NCBI GenBank assembly: GCA_023386885.1
Contig: JAEWIX010000012.1
Location: 41,351 to 105,350 of the forward strand
DNA from: Pseudomonadota bacterium
Lineage (GTDB): Bacteria > Pseudomonadota > Alphaproteobacteria > Rhizobiales > Xanthobacteraceae
DNA length: 64,000 nt
Direction: 5' to 3'
Below, piece after piece: positions 52,212-61,340 of this stretch. The notes under the pieces were generated by a model that saw only the letters and a program-made list of their open reading frames with translations, ran no database searches and was not told the DNA's origin. A program made the translations under genes and the position numbers. How positions within the stretch are numbered: position 1 is the first letter of the stretch; every line of letters begins with the position of its first letter.

Positions 52212-53084
52212 TCAAAATCGTCGTGCGGCCATCGCATCGTCGGAGAAGAATATCTCCTTGGCATGGGTGACGATGTCCTCGGCCTTCCAGCCGTCATGCG
52301 GCGGCTTCCAGCCTTCCATTTCCAGCATCTTCATCTCGCGCACGCCGCGCGGGCCGGAGACGCCGAGCACCTTGCCGGTCTGATCGCCGGACAGGTCGCT
52401 GACCATGTATAGCACGGCCGGCGCGATGCCGTCCGGCCCCAGCGCCGCGCCGGGATTGTCGATGTAGCGTTGCAGGTCGGCGGTCATCCGCGTCAATGCG
52501 CCGGGCGCCAAGGTCCAGATGCGGATGTTGGATTTGCGGCCCTCGATGGCGAGCACGTTGGAGAGCCCCCAGATGCCGCCCTTCGCCGCGCCGTAATTGC
52601 TCTGGCCGAAGTTGCCGATCAGCCCGGAGGTGGACGAGGTGTTGACGATGACGCCGCCACCGTTGTCCTTCATCCAGCGGAACACCGGCGAGGTGACGCA
52701 GAACGTGCCCTTGAGATGCACCTTGAGGCACTTGTCCCAATCCGCTTCGCTCATCTTGACGAAGCTGCGGTCGAGCAGGATGCCGGCGTTGTTGACGAGA
52801 ATATCGGCGCGGCCGAAATGCTTGATGGCGTCGTCGAATACCGATTGTCCACCGGACATGGTGGAGATGTCGGCGCCGTTGGCGACGGCGCGACCGCCTT
52901 CCGCCTTGATCGCATCGACCACCTTCTGCGCCATCGAGGTGTCCGCGCCGCTGCCGTCGCGCGGCCCGCCGAGATCGTTGACGACCACTGCCGCACCCTC
53001 GCGCGCGAACAGCTTTGCGTAAGCCTCGCCAAGTCCACCGCCCGCGCCGGTGATCAGCGCCACTTTTCCGTCAAGCAATCCCAT
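52212..53084 (-). CDS. SDR-family 3-hydroxyacyl-CoA dehydrogenase-like (HSD17B4 type)
   Basis: A 290-residue short-chain dehydrogenase: cofactor site TGAGGGLGEAYAKLFAREGA, NNAGILLDRSF, catalytic Ser in VNTSSTSGLIGNFGQ and Tyr/Lys in NYGAAKGG. The VVVNDLGGPRDGSG stretch and long C-terminal part are typical of the dehydrogenase unit of peroxisomal multifunctional enzyme type 2. With the MaoC gene upstream it gives the hydratase-2/dehydrogenase pair of a beta-oxidation-like path. AAGGAG precedes ATG 53084. Confidence 0.9.
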   Translation of the reverse strand: MGLLDGKVALITGAGGGLGEAYAKLFAREGAAVVVNDLGGPRDGSGADTSMAQKVVDAIKAEGGRAVANGADISTMSGGQSVFDDAIKHFGRADILVNNAGILLDRSFVKMSEADWDKCLKVHLKGTFCVTSPVFRWMKDNGGGVIVNTSSTSGLIGNFGQSNYGAAKGGIWGLSNVLAIEGRKSNIRIWTLAPGALTRMTADLQRYIDNPGAALGPDGIAPAVLYMVSDLSGDQTGKVLGVSGPRGVREMKMLEMEGWKPPHDGWKAEDIVTHAKEIFFSDDAMAARRF

Positions 53085-53114
53085 GGACTTTCTCCTTACG
53101 GCAGCAATTTTGAC

Positions 53115-53205
53115 GACGTCATGCCCGGACTTGTTCCGGGCATCCACGTCTTCATCGGCGATAAGAGAAAGACGTGGATGGCCGTGACAAGCACGGCCAT
53201 GACGG
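53115..53205. repeat. Complete copy of palindromic repeat family B inside an operon
   Basis: CGTCATGCCCGGACTTGTTC then CGGGCATCCACGTCTT, and after a short spacer AAAGACGTGGATGGCCGTGA then CAAGCACGGCCATGACG. It fills most of the 135-base gap between the MaoC stop and the SDR start and should fold as a long hairpin in the mRNA. Confidence 0.75.
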
Positions 53206-53219
53206 TACCAGCAAACTTA

Positions 53220-54080
53220 CTAAGCCAATTCCGTTCGGCCGTTCTTGATCACCGTGACGCCACGCGACTTCACCTTGGCCTCGAACGAAATCACGTTGCC
53301 ATCCTTCCATAGATCCATCGTCACGGTCTCGCTTGGAAACACCGGCGAGGAGAACCGCACCGCGTGACGACGAAACGCCGATGGATCGTAATCGGCATAG
53401 GTCTGCAACACACCGCGGCAGGTAATACCGTAGGTGCACATGCCGTGCAGGATGGGACGCGGGAAACCGGCACGCTTGGCGAATTCCGGATCGCTGTGCA
53501 GCGGATTGCGGTCGCCGCAGAGGCGATAGATCAGCGCCTGATCCGGCCGCGTGGTGATGTCGACGGTCTTGTCGGGTGCGCGCTTCGGCACCTCGTGCGC
53601 CTCCGGTTGCCCCTGCGCGGGACCGCCGATGCCGCCATCGCCGCGCGCGAAACGCGACGCCACAAGCGTCGCCAGCGCCTCGCCCTTCTCGTTCTTGAGC
53701 ACGGTCTGATGACGGATCACCAGCCCCTTGTCCTTGCCCTTGTCGAACACGCCGAGCACACTGGAGTCTGCGGTGATGTTCGCTGCAACAGGCATCGGCG
53801 TGTGGAAGGTGATGTCACGCTCGCCATCGACCACCATCAGGCGGTTGAGTTGCATGTCGCCGGGACCGGAGCCCCACGCTGCGACCGAAGCGAAGGTCGG
53901 CACCACCTTGAGCGGACGCTCGGTGAAACAGGCTTCGTTGACGAACGCCAGTTCCTTCTCGTCCATCGGATCGGCGCCGAGGCCAATGCCATAGGCATAG
54001 AGCATCACTTCGCGGTCGGTGTAGCTGTATTTCTGGCCGGTGCTCTTGAGCGCCATGAGCTGGTCGTAACTGAGCGCCAT
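53220..54080 (-). CDS. MaoC-type enoyl-CoA hydratase 2 (double hotdog)
   Basis: A 286-residue double-hotdog protein like the hydratase part of HSD17B4. The catalytic hydratase-2 motif is in YRLCGDRNPLHSDPEFAKRA followed by GFPRPILHGMCTYG; the Asp/His pair of the active site (GDxNPLHxDP) is intact. It hydrates trans-2-enoyl-CoA to (3R)-hydroxyacyl-CoA. ATG 54080 with GGGAGAA upstream is the start. Neighbours: SDR downstream, OB/thiolase pair upstream. Confidence 0.92.
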   Translation of the reverse strand: MALSYDQLMALKSTGQKYSYTDREVMLYAYGIGLGADPMDEKELAFVNEACFTERPLKVVPTFASVAAWGSGPGDMQLNRLMVVDGERDITFHTPMPVAANITADSSVLGVFDKGKDKGLVIRHQTVLKNEKGEALATLVASRFARGDGGIGGPAQGQPEAHEVPKRAPDKTVDITTRPDQALIYRLCGDRNPLHSDPEFAKRAGFPRPILHGMCTYGITCRGVLQTYADYDPSAFRRHAVRFSSPVFPSETVTMDLWKDGNVISFEAKVKSRGVTVIKNGRTELA

Positions 54081-54134
54081 ATGGGCTTTCTCCCGTTTTA
54101 TTATCTGGTCGTCGATGAACCAATTCGGTCCTTC

Positions 54135-54220
54135 CGTCATTGCGAGGAGCGTGAGCGAGAAAGCAATCCAGTCCTTGCTTTATGGCTTTCTGGATTGCCT
54201 CGCTTCGCTCGCAATGACGG
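54135..54220. repeat. Palindromic repeat, family C
   Basis: CGTCATTGCGAGGAGC at the left and TCGCAATGACGG at the right, with a shared AAGCAATCCAG / CTGGATTGC core, make an 86-base hairpin. I recall this as a frequent intergenic element in the group. It lies between the DUF35 stop and the MaoC start. Confidence 0.72.
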
Positions 54221-54224
54221 TGCG

Positions 54225-54626
54225 TCAAGCCGTGGTGAAAAACGGCAACGGCGCGCCGTCGGTCGGCTTGAACACTACCTTCACCTTCTGCCCTATCTTC
54301 AGTGCGCCAAGATCGCAATCGACGAAATTGGTCTGCACCGCAGGGCCTTCCTTCAGCTTGACGTAGCCGATGGCGTAAGGCCCGGTCGACGATTTCCGCA
54401 TCAGGCTGAACGTATAAATCTCGCCCTCGCCGCTGCTCTCTTCCCACACCGTTTTGTCGGAGAAGCAGAACGGGCAGATCGAACGCGGGAAGTAATGCGC
54501 CTCGCCGCACGCGGTGCAACGCTTGATCATGAACTTGCCCTGCTTGGCGGCATCCCAGAACGCTTGCGTTTCCGGATTGCCCTGCGGCGCGGGGTACTTC
54601 TTCTCTTGAGTTTTCGCTTCGCTCAT
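54225..54626 (-). CDS. OB-fold/zinc-ribbon thiolase partner (DUF35)
   Basis: A 133-residue protein with a zinc ribbon CTACGEAHYFPRSICPFC (Cys37, 40, 51, 54) and an OB fold after it (EIYTFSLMRKSSTGPYAIGY). DUF35 proteins bind thiolases and are needed for their activity in several systems, for example ChsH-like and HMG-CoA synthase pairs. Its ATG shares one base with the thiolase stop (TGATG), so the two are translationally coupled. Confidence 0.92.
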   Translation of the reverse strand: MSEAKTQEKKYPAPQGNPETQAFWDAAKQGKFMIKRCTACGEAHYFPRSICPFCFSDKTVWEESSGEGEIYTFSLMRKSSTGPYAIGYVKLKEGPAVQTNFVDCDLGALKIGQKVKVVFKPTDGAPLPFFTTA

Positions 54627-55783
54627 CACACGCGCTCCAGAACGGCAGTTGAGGCGGCGTGACGCACGCCGAGAAGACCGCCGGTGCCATGCACCAGCGC
54701 GAGATCGCAATTCGGCACCTGCACCTTGGGATGCGCTTCGCCGCGCAATTGCCGCACCGCTTCGAGGATCTTGGTCATGCCGCCACGATTGACGGGATGG
54801 TTGCTGCACAGCCCGCCGCCATCGGTATTGAACGGCAGCTTGCCGACGCCGGAAATCAGGTTGCCGTCGGCGACGAACTTGCCGCCCTCGCCCTTCTTGC
54901 AGAAGCCGAGGTCTTCGAGCTGCATCAGCACGGTGATGGTGAAGCTGTCGTAGATCGACGCGTACTTGATGTCCTTCGGCGTCACGCCCGCCTCCTCGAA
55001 GGCGCGCGGGCCGGACCATACGCCAGCGGAATAAGTCAGGTCGAGATCCTTGCCACCGCGCGGGCCTTTCATCGCCTCGCCATGGCCGATCAATCGCACC
55101 AGCGGCCTCTTCAGGCTCTTGGCGATCTCCGGCGTGGTGACGATCAGCGCGCCGCCGCCGTCAGTGACGACGCAGCAATCCATGCGATGCAGCGGATCGG
55201 AAATCATCGGCGAGTTGACGACGTCCTCGACGGTGACGACATCCTTGAGCATCGCATGCGGATTGTACTGCGCATGATGCGAGGCCGCGACCTTGATCCA
55301 CGCGAGCTGCTCGCTGGTCGTGCCGTAGTCGTGCATATGGCGCATGGCACACATGCCGTAGGCATTGTGGGTGGTGGCGCCGTAAGCCGCCTCGAAATCC
55401 GCCTCAGCGCCGACCGCCCGCGGCGGCATCACGCTGGTGCGCGGCTTGCCGGCCAGCGTCACCAACGCGATCGAGCATTTACCCGCCGCGATGGCTTCGG
55501 CGGCGTGGCCGATATGGATGATGTAGGAACAGCCACCGGTCTCGGTGGAGTCGATGTGGCGCAGCTTCCTGGTATTGAAACCGAGATAATCGACCATCGG
55601 CCAGGCGCCGCCGGGCGCATCACCTGCGCAGAAATAGCCGTCGACATCGTCGATGGTCAGCCCCGCATCCTCGATCGCGCCCTTGGCGACCTCGGCATGC
55701 AATTGCGCGGTGGATTTGTCGGGTGCGTGCCGGGTGGGATGCTCGTAAATCCCGGCGATGTAGGCTTGGCCCTTGATCGTCAA
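54626..55783 (-). CDS. Thiolase (SCPx/lipid-transfer type)
   Basis: A 385-residue thiolase-fold protein. The nucleophile Cys85 in STETGGCSYIIHIGHA and the later His motifs (CSNHPVNRGG, ALVHGTGGLLG) match the SCP2-type thiolases that work with DUF35 proteins. It should cleave a 3-oxoacyl-CoA or make a similar retro-Claisen cut. The start is a TTG at 55783 with GGAG eight bases upstream; no ATG fits. The DUF35 gene overlaps its stop. Confidence 0.93.
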   Translation of the reverse strand: MTIKGQAYIAGIYEHPTRHAPDKSTAQLHAEVAKGAIEDAGLTIDDVDGYFCAGDAPGGAWPMVDYLGFNTRKLRHIDSTETGGCSYIIHIGHAAEAIAAGKCSIALVTLAGKPRTSVMPPRAVGAEADFEAAYGATTHNAYGMCAMRHMHDYGTTSEQLAWIKVAASHHAQYNPHAMLKDVVTVEDVVNSPMISDPLHRMDCCVVTDGGGALIVTTPEIAKSLKRPLVRLIGHGEAMKGPRGGKDLDLTYSAGVWSGPRAFEEAGVTPKDIKYASIYDSFTITVLMQLEDLGFCKKGEGGKFVADGNLISGVGKLPFNTDGGGLCSNHPVNRGGMTKILEAVRQLRGEAHPKVQVPNCDLALVHGTGGLLGVRHAASTAVLERV

Positions 55784-55890
55784 AAGGTGTCTCCGCTGGC
55801 GTTTCGTCCCCAGCGGATTTTTTGGCCCGTCTGCGCAGCCTTGGCAAGCGCGGAAATATTCCGCGCCGTGAGACGCCGGTTATACCAAGG

Positions 55891-58800
55891 CTACTCCGCT
55901 GCCATCTGCCGCGTCACCGGCGGCGGATTGACCAGATCCTTGGCCAATTGCTCGTAGCGCGCCCTGGTGTCCTTCACCGCCTTCTCCTTCACCGGCCCGT
56001 AGCCGCGGATGCGATCCGGCAACGACAGCAGTTCGATGGCGATATCGACGTTCGCCGGCGACACCAGCCGCAGCACGGTTTCGATATCGCGCTCGTAACC
56101 GGCGATCAGTTCGCGCTCCATCTTGCGGTCCTTGTTGTAGCCGAAGACGTCGAACGGCGTGCCGCGCAGGCCCTTCATCTTCGCCAGCAGCCGGAACACC
56201 GTCATCATCCGCGCGCTGAACTCGCGCTTCAGCGGCCGCCCTTGCGTATCGAGTTCGGACGACAGCATCGGCGGCGCGAGGTTGAAGCTGATCTTGTAAT
56301 CGCCTTCGAACTGCTCGCGCAGCATCTTCTGGAAGCGGCCATCGGTGAACAGCCGCGCCACCTCGTATTCGTCCTTGTAGGCGAGCAGCTTGGCATAGTT
56401 GATCGCCACCGCGCGCGGCAATTCCTCACCGAAACCATGCTGCTTGGCGACCGCCTTCACCTGATCGACCACCTTGCGATAGGCGCTCGCAAGATTTGCG
56501 TTCTGGTAATCGGTCAGCAGCTGACTGCGGTGTGCGACGATCTCGTCGAGCGACATGGCATCGAGCGTCTTCGGCGCGGTGGCCTCGTCCTTGCCCTTGA
56601 TCATCTGCGCCAGCCGCGCCGGATCGGCGGCCGCCAGACGTCCCAGCTGGAATGCCTGGGTGTTCATCTTGATCGACACACCGTTGATCTCGATGGCCTG
56701 CAACAGCGCTTCCGCCGAGAGCGGCAACCGCCCCTGCTGATAGGCATAGCCCATCATCATCATGTTGGTGGCGATGGCGTCGCCCAACAAGCCTTCCGCG
56801 ACCTTGGTGAAATCCATGAACGCGGAATCCTTGGTCAGCGCACCTTGCAGCACGCTGTCGACCTTGCGGTTCTGGAAATCGAAATCGCGATTGTGGATGA
56901 AGTCCGCGATCGGAATGAGATGCGTATTGACCACGCCGTGGGTGCGAGCGGAATCGCACAGCGAAATCGTTTCCTTGGAAATCGCCATCACCTCGTCGGC
57001 GGCGATCAACAGATCGGCGGAGCCGGTGACGATCCGCGAGGTCTTCACGTCGTCGGTGTTCTGCGACAGCCGGACGTGGCTCAGCACCGCGCCGCCCTTC
57101 TGCGCGAGGCCGGACATATCGAGAATCATGCTGGCCTTGCCCTCGATATGCGCAGCCATGCCGAGCAGCGCGCCGATGGTCAGAACGCCGGTACCACCGA
57201 CGCCACCCACCGCGATGTTGTAAGGCCGATCGAGCGTTGGCCGCGACGCCGGCTCCGGCAACTCGCCGATCAGCGAGGTCACGTCCATCGCGGCGCGTTT
57301 GCGCGGCTTGCCGCCATCGATGTTGACGAACGACGGACAGAAGCCTTTGACGCAGGAATAATCCTTGTTGCAGCTCGACTGGTTGATGGCGCGCTTGCGG
57401 CCGAGTTCGGTTTCCAGCGGCTCCACCGAGATGCAGTTCGACTGCACCGAGCAATCGCCGCAGCCTTCGCACACGGCCGGGTTGATCATCACGCGGCGCG
57501 CCGGATCTTCCATCAGGCCGCGCTTGCGGCGGCGGCGCTTCTCGGCGGCGCAGGTCTGCACGAAAACGATGGCCGAGCAGCCGGGCGTTTCGCGCAAGGT
57601 CTTCATCACCGTGTCGAGATCGTCGCGATGCGCGGTCTTGGTGCCGGGTGCGATGGCGGACGGCGGATAGGCGTCGGGATTCTCCGACACCAGATAGATG
57701 TTACGCACGCCCTCGCTGTGAAGCTGATAGGTGATCTGCTGCGGCGACAGATCGCCGTCATGACGCTGACCGCCGGTCATGGCGACGGCGTCATTGTAGA
57801 GAATCTTGTAGGTGATATTGGCCTTGGAGGCGACCGCCTGCCGGATCGCAAGGCTACCCGAGTGGAAGTAAGTGCCGTCGCCGAGATTGGCGAACACATG
57901 CTTCTCGTTGGTGAACGGCGCGATGCCGACCCAGGTAACGCCCTCGCCACCCATGTGCGTGAAGGTCTCGGTATTGCGGTCCATCCACAGCGACATGAAG
58001 TGGCAGCCGATGCCGGCCATCGCGCGGCTGCCTTCCGGCACCTTTGTCGAGGTGTTGTGCGGGCAGCCCGAACAGAAATACGGCGTGCGCGCGATCGGCA
58101 CCGCCGGCTGCACCTGCGAGGCCGAACGGCCGTGGAACCAATCGGCCTTGGCGCGGATCAGCGCCGCGATTTCCGGATCGATCTCCATCGCCAGCAGACG
58201 ATCCGCCAGCGAGGTCGCGACCGATGCCACGCTCAGTTCTTCCGCGAACGGCAGGAAGCGCTTGTCGTGATCGTCCATCTTGCCGATGATGCGCGGGCGC
58301 ACGTCGTCGCGCCAGTTGAACAGCTCCTGCTTGACCTGGTTCTCGACGATCTCGCGGCGTTCCTCGACGATGAAGATTTCCTGCAGGCCGACCGCAAACT
58401 GCCGCACGCCTTCCGGCTCCAGCGGCCACGGCATGCCGATCTTGTAAAGCCGCAGGCCGATGCGCGCCGCCACCTGTTCGGTGATGCCGAGTTCGCGCAG
58501 CGCCTGCCGCACATCCTCGTAGCTCTTGCCGGACGCCATGATGCCGAAGCGCGCGTTCGGCGAATCCATGGTAATGCGATTGATCTTGTTGGCGCGCGCA
58601 AAAGCGATCGCGGCGAAGCCCTTGTAGTCCTGCAGACGGCGATCCTGTTCGTAGCGATCATCGGGCCAGCGCAGGTTGAGGCCGCCCGGCGGCATCTCGA
58701 AATCGGTCGGGATCACGAACGGCGTCAGTTCGTCGGCGAGGTTGATCTCCGCGGTGGTCTCTACCGTCTCGGTGATCACCTTCATGCCGACCCAGCAACC

Positions 58801-59385
58801 GGAATAACGCGACATTGCAATGCCGAGCAGACCCATCTGGATCATTTCATGGATGCTCGACGGATAGAGATACGGCATCAGCGCCGAGATGAAGGCGTGG
58901 TCGGACTGATGCGGCACCGTGGAGGATTTCGCGCCATGATCATCGCCAGCGAGGCAGAGCACGCCGCCATTCTTGGCCGAGCCGGCCGCATTGCCGTGAC
59001 GGAAGACGTCACCGCAGCGGTCGACGCCGGGGCCCTTGCCGTACCAGATGCCGACGATGCCGTCGTGCTTGGCGCCGGGCGAAAGATTGAGTTGCTGCGA
59101 ACCCCAGATCGCGGTGGCCGCGAGGTCTTCGTTCACGCCGGGCTGGAATTTGACGTTGTATTGCTCGAGATGCTTGCGCGCCGCCATCAACTGCTGATCG
59201 TAGCCACCGAGCGGCGAGCCGCGATACCCTGTAACGAAGCCGGCGGTGTTGAGGCCAGCCGCGCGGTCGCGCCGGATCTGGGCCATCGGCAGCCGAACCA
59301 GCGCTTGAATGCCCGTGAGGAAGATGTGTCCCGATTCCTGAGTGTACTTCTGATCGAGACTGATCGGACCTTGGTTGATTCCCAT
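55891..59385 (-). CDS. Fused indolepyruvate/2-oxoacid:ferredoxin oxidoreductase (IorAB type)
   Basis: An 1164-residue enzyme that decarboxylates a 2-oxoacid to acyl-CoA, reducing ferredoxin. Order: pyrimidine and TPP domains (GYRGSPLGGYDQQL; SGCPHNTSTKVPEGSRAMAG; GDGTYFHSG), Fe-S ligands CEGCGDCSVQSNC near residue 685 and CNKDYSCVKGFCPSF after it, then a gamma/beta-type domain (GVGGTGVLTIGALLG). Rhizobial fused forms prefer arylpyruvates or branched oxoacids. AGAGGG precedes ATG 59385. It is the first gene of the minus-strand acyl-CoA run. Confidence 0.94.
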   Translation of the reverse strand: MGINQGPISLDQKYTQESGHIFLTGIQALVRLPMAQIRRDRAAGLNTAGFVTGYRGSPLGGYDQQLMAARKHLEQYNVKFQPGVNEDLAATAIWGSQQLNLSPGAKHDGIVGIWYGKGPGVDRCGDVFRHGNAAGSAKNGGVLCLAGDDHGAKSSTVPHQSDHAFISALMPYLYPSSIHEMIQMGLLGIAMSRYSGCWVGMKVITETVETTAEINLADELTPFVIPTDFEMPPGGLNLRWPDDRYEQDRRLQDYKGFAAIAFARANKINRITMDSPNARFGIMASGKSYEDVRQALRELGITEQVAARIGLRLYKIGMPWPLEPEGVRQFAVGLQEIFIVEERREIVENQVKQELFNWRDDVRPRIIGKMDDHDKRFLPFAEELSVASVATSLADRLLAMEIDPEIAALIRAKADWFHGRSASQVQPAVPIARTPYFCSGCPHNTSTKVPEGSRAMAGIGCHFMSLWMDRNTETFTHMGGEGVTWVGIAPFTNEKHVFANLGDGTYFHSGSLAIRQAVASKANITYKILYNDAVAMTGGQRHDGDLSPQQITYQLHSEGVRNIYLVSENPDAYPPSAIAPGTKTAHRDDLDTVMKTLRETPGCSAIVFVQTCAAEKRRRRKRGLMEDPARRVMINPAVCEGCGDCSVQSNCISVEPLETELGRKRAINQSSCNKDYSCVKGFCPSFVNIDGGKPRKRAAMDVTSLIGELPEPASRPTLDRPYNIAVGGVGGTGVLTIGALLGMAAHIEGKASMILDMSGLAQKGGAVLSHVRLSQNTDDVKTSRIVTGSADLLIAADEVMAISKETISLCDSARTHGVVNTHLIPIADFIHNRDFDFQNRKVDSVLQGALTKDSAFMDFTKVAEGLLGDAIATNMMMMGYAYQQGRLPLSAEALLQAIEINGVSIKMNTQAFQLGRLAAADPARLAQMIKGKDEATAPKTLDAMSLDEIVAHRSQLLTDYQNANLASAYRKVVDQVKAVAKQHGFGEELPRAVAINYAKLLAYKDEYEVARLFTDGRFQKMLREQFEGDYKISFNLAPPMLSSELDTQGRPLKREFSARMMTVFRLLAKMKGLRGTPFDVFGYNKDRKMERELIAGYERDIETVLRLVSPANVDIAIELLSLPDRIRGYGPVKEKAVKDTRARYEQLAKDLVNPPPVTRQMAAE

Positions 59386-59926
59386 TCCGCCCTCTTCTTG
59401 CACCCGCAAGGGTGTTTCTTACAGATGTGGTGACAACTGCTTTAGAACCAGTCTACGTCGCTTTTCGGCGTCAGTGCACGACAAATCTCAACCGCGGCGC
59501 GCCGTTCGTGCAGATCACAATTTCATGTCCGGAAAACCCGCGATCGTTTTGAAAGATGTCGTTTCGCGAACATTTTCTTCAACGACATGTCCGCCCGATT
59601 TGACGATCTTTTCCGTGTGCGCAGGCAAAGCGGCTTCGGCCGATGTTTCTTGCTGGACGAGGAGACGCGCGCGACGGCAACCACCGGCGATTCGTAAAGC
59701 CGGACGCATGACCACCCTCACGCGTTGAGACCATCCCATGCGCTAATTGCTGACCTCCCATGTCCACCACGCGACGTGGAAGGCGCTCCAGCAAACGGCT
59801 TTTTGCAGTGCGATAACGCTCCCTTTCGCCCGTCGCCAACCGCTATGGTTCGCTTTCAAAAGTTCCTCAGGAACTGTGCCGCGCCTGATGAATTGCCTCT
59901 GAGCAGACAGAAGGAGCGCTATTTCC
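59386..59926. other. Intergenic region upstream of the oxidoreductase gene
   Basis: About 540 bases between divergent genes. A 74-codon minus frame (59515-59739) has a TTG start, no ribosome site and no family resemblance, so I do not call it. AAGGAG at 59911-59916 serves the next plus-strand gene. The promoter for the 51-59 kb run should be here but no strong -35/-10 pair stands out. Confidence 0.4.
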
Positions 59927-60364
59927 ATGGCCAACGAACGTGACCCGAACGACCCGTTCCGCCCCGCCGTCGGCAACGAGCCTCGTCGCGACGCGCGGTC
60001 CCTCGATAACGACTTGCAGGCCGACCCTGAACTGGCCGAAGGCCCCGCCAGCGGCACGCGCATCGCGCTTTACGCCGTCGCCGCCGCCATCATCCTCGGC
60101 GCGGTGTTCTATGGCCTGAACAACAGCGAAACCACCACAACAGCGACCACCGGCACCAATACGCCGACAGCACAGACCACCGCGCCGCAGTCGACACCGA
60201 AGGCCGACCGCAATCTGGCGGAGCAGACCAAGCCGCCGGTCGCGCCGGGCGTCCGCGACGTCACGCCGAATAACAACCAGCCGGGCACCACCACCGGTTC
60301 GGCGCCGGCGCAGCCGCAATCGTCTTCGCCGCCAGCAAGCGACGGCAGCAAGGCAAAGCAGTAA
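59927..60364 (+). CDS. Single-span membrane protein of unknown function
   Basis: A 145-residue protein: a charged N-terminus (MANERDPNDPFRPAVGNEPR), one membrane helix near residues 45-63 (IALYAVAAAIILGAVFYGL) and a Thr/Pro/Ser/Gln-rich tail of about 80 residues with low complexity. The family resembles small Bradyrhizobium proteins with no assigned role. AAGGAG is ten bases before the ATG. Confidence 0.78.
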   Translation: MANERDPNDPFRPAVGNEPRRDARSLDNDLQADPELAEGPASGTRIALYAVAAAIILGAVFYGLNNSETTTTATTGTNTPTAQTTAPQSTPKADRNLAEQTKPPVAPGVRDVTPNNNQPGTTTGSAPAQPQSSSPPASDGSKAKQ

Positions 60365-60384
60365 GCGGCAAACAGAAGGGAGCA

Positions 60385-60415
60385 CGGCGGGGTGCATTGA
60401 TGATGCACCCCGCCG
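60385..60415. terminator. Bidirectional terminator between convergent genes
   Basis: CGGCGGGGTGCAT / ATGCACCCCGCCG with a five-base loop and ATTATTCTT after it on plus. It lies 20 bases after the membrane-protein stop and 12 before the PEP-mutase-family stop. Confidence 0.8.
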
Positions 60416-60427
60416 ATTATTCTTCGA

Positions 60428-61249
60428 TCAGGCCCCGAACATCTTGTTCAATTCGGCGGCGGGATAGCCGTCCGCGAACGAATCGAACGATCCGTTATCG
60501 AGAATGTCGCGCGCGCCGCGCATGAAGGCACCCCACGCGGTCCGGGCCATCGCGCCACCGATGCTGATGCGGCGCACGCCGAGATCGGTGGCATCCCTTA
60601 CCGTCAATCCGCCCGGCCAGCCGATCAGCAGATTGACCGGCTTCGGATGCACCGCCTTCACCACCGCAGCCACCTGCTCTTTTGTCCGGATGCCCGGCGC
60701 GTAAAGACAGTCCGCGCCCGCATCGGAATAGGCAACGATGCGGTCCAGCACCAGATCGAGATCGGGCTGGCCGACGAAGAAACTCTCGCAGCGCCCGACC
60801 AGCATGACATCCGCGCCGCTGGCATCGATGGCCGCGCGCGACGCGGCGATACGCTCGATCGCCAGCGAACGATCGTAAAGCGGCTTCGCCTTGTCGCCGG
60901 TGGAGTCCTCGATGGACAATCCGGCAACGCCGGTCGCAATCGCCCGCGTCACGTTGGCGGCGACGCCTTCCGGGGCGTCGGCAAAACCACCTTCGAAATC
61001 GGCGTTGACCGGCAGATCGACCGCGGCGCAAATCTGCGTCAGGTGATCGATCACGTCATCGCACGTCACCTTGTTATCGGCTCGCCCGGTCGACCAGGCA
61101 TAGCCGGCACTGGTCGAGGCCAGTGCCTTGTAACCGAGGTGCTGCAACGCGCGGGCGCTGCCGACGTCCCACGGATTCGGGATCACAAAGCAACCGCTTT
61201 GATGCAGTTGCCGGAACGTCGCGCGCTTTTCTGAAATCGAGACTGACAT
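60428..61249 (-). CDS. Isocitrate lyase/PEP mutase-family protein
   Basis: A 273-residue TIM-barrel protein: FVIPNPWDVGSARALQHLGY, VNADFEGGFADAPEGVAANV and LSIEDSTGDKAKPLYDRSLA. This is a short subgroup (often 'oxaloacetate/PEP mutase-like') without the KKCGH motif of isocitrate lyases. Reaction unknown. It differs from the copy next to pccA in length and motif details. The first residues MSVSISEKRATFRQL fit the family start. Confidence 0.85.
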   Translation of the reverse strand: MSVSISEKRATFRQLHQSGCFVIPNPWDVGSARALQHLGYKALASTSAGYAWSTGRADNKVTCDDVIDHLTQICAAVDLPVNADFEGGFADAPEGVAANVTRAIATGVAGLSIEDSTGDKAKPLYDRSLAIERIAASRAAIDASGADVMLVGRCESFFVGQPDLDLVLDRIVAYSDAGADCLYAPGIRTKEQVAAVVKAVHPKPVNLLIGWPGGLTVRDATDLGVRRISIGGAMARTAWGAFMRGARDILDNGSFDSFADGYPAAELNKMFGA

Positions 61250-61340
61250 CGTTTACCTTCCTGTAAGCGGTTTCCGCATCACATCATGCAAGCGGACCGC
61301 CATGCTTCGGTCCCAACCGAACTGTCATTTCGATCCGCCG

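Noticed and set aside
55822..59433. A 1203-codon open frame on the plus strand
   Set aside because: It is the antisense shadow of the oxidoreductase gene; the translation is Arg/His-rich with no motif, while the minus strand has complete domains.
59515..59739. A 74-codon minus-strand frame upstream of the oxidoreductase
   Set aside because: TTG start, no ribosome site, no recognised family.
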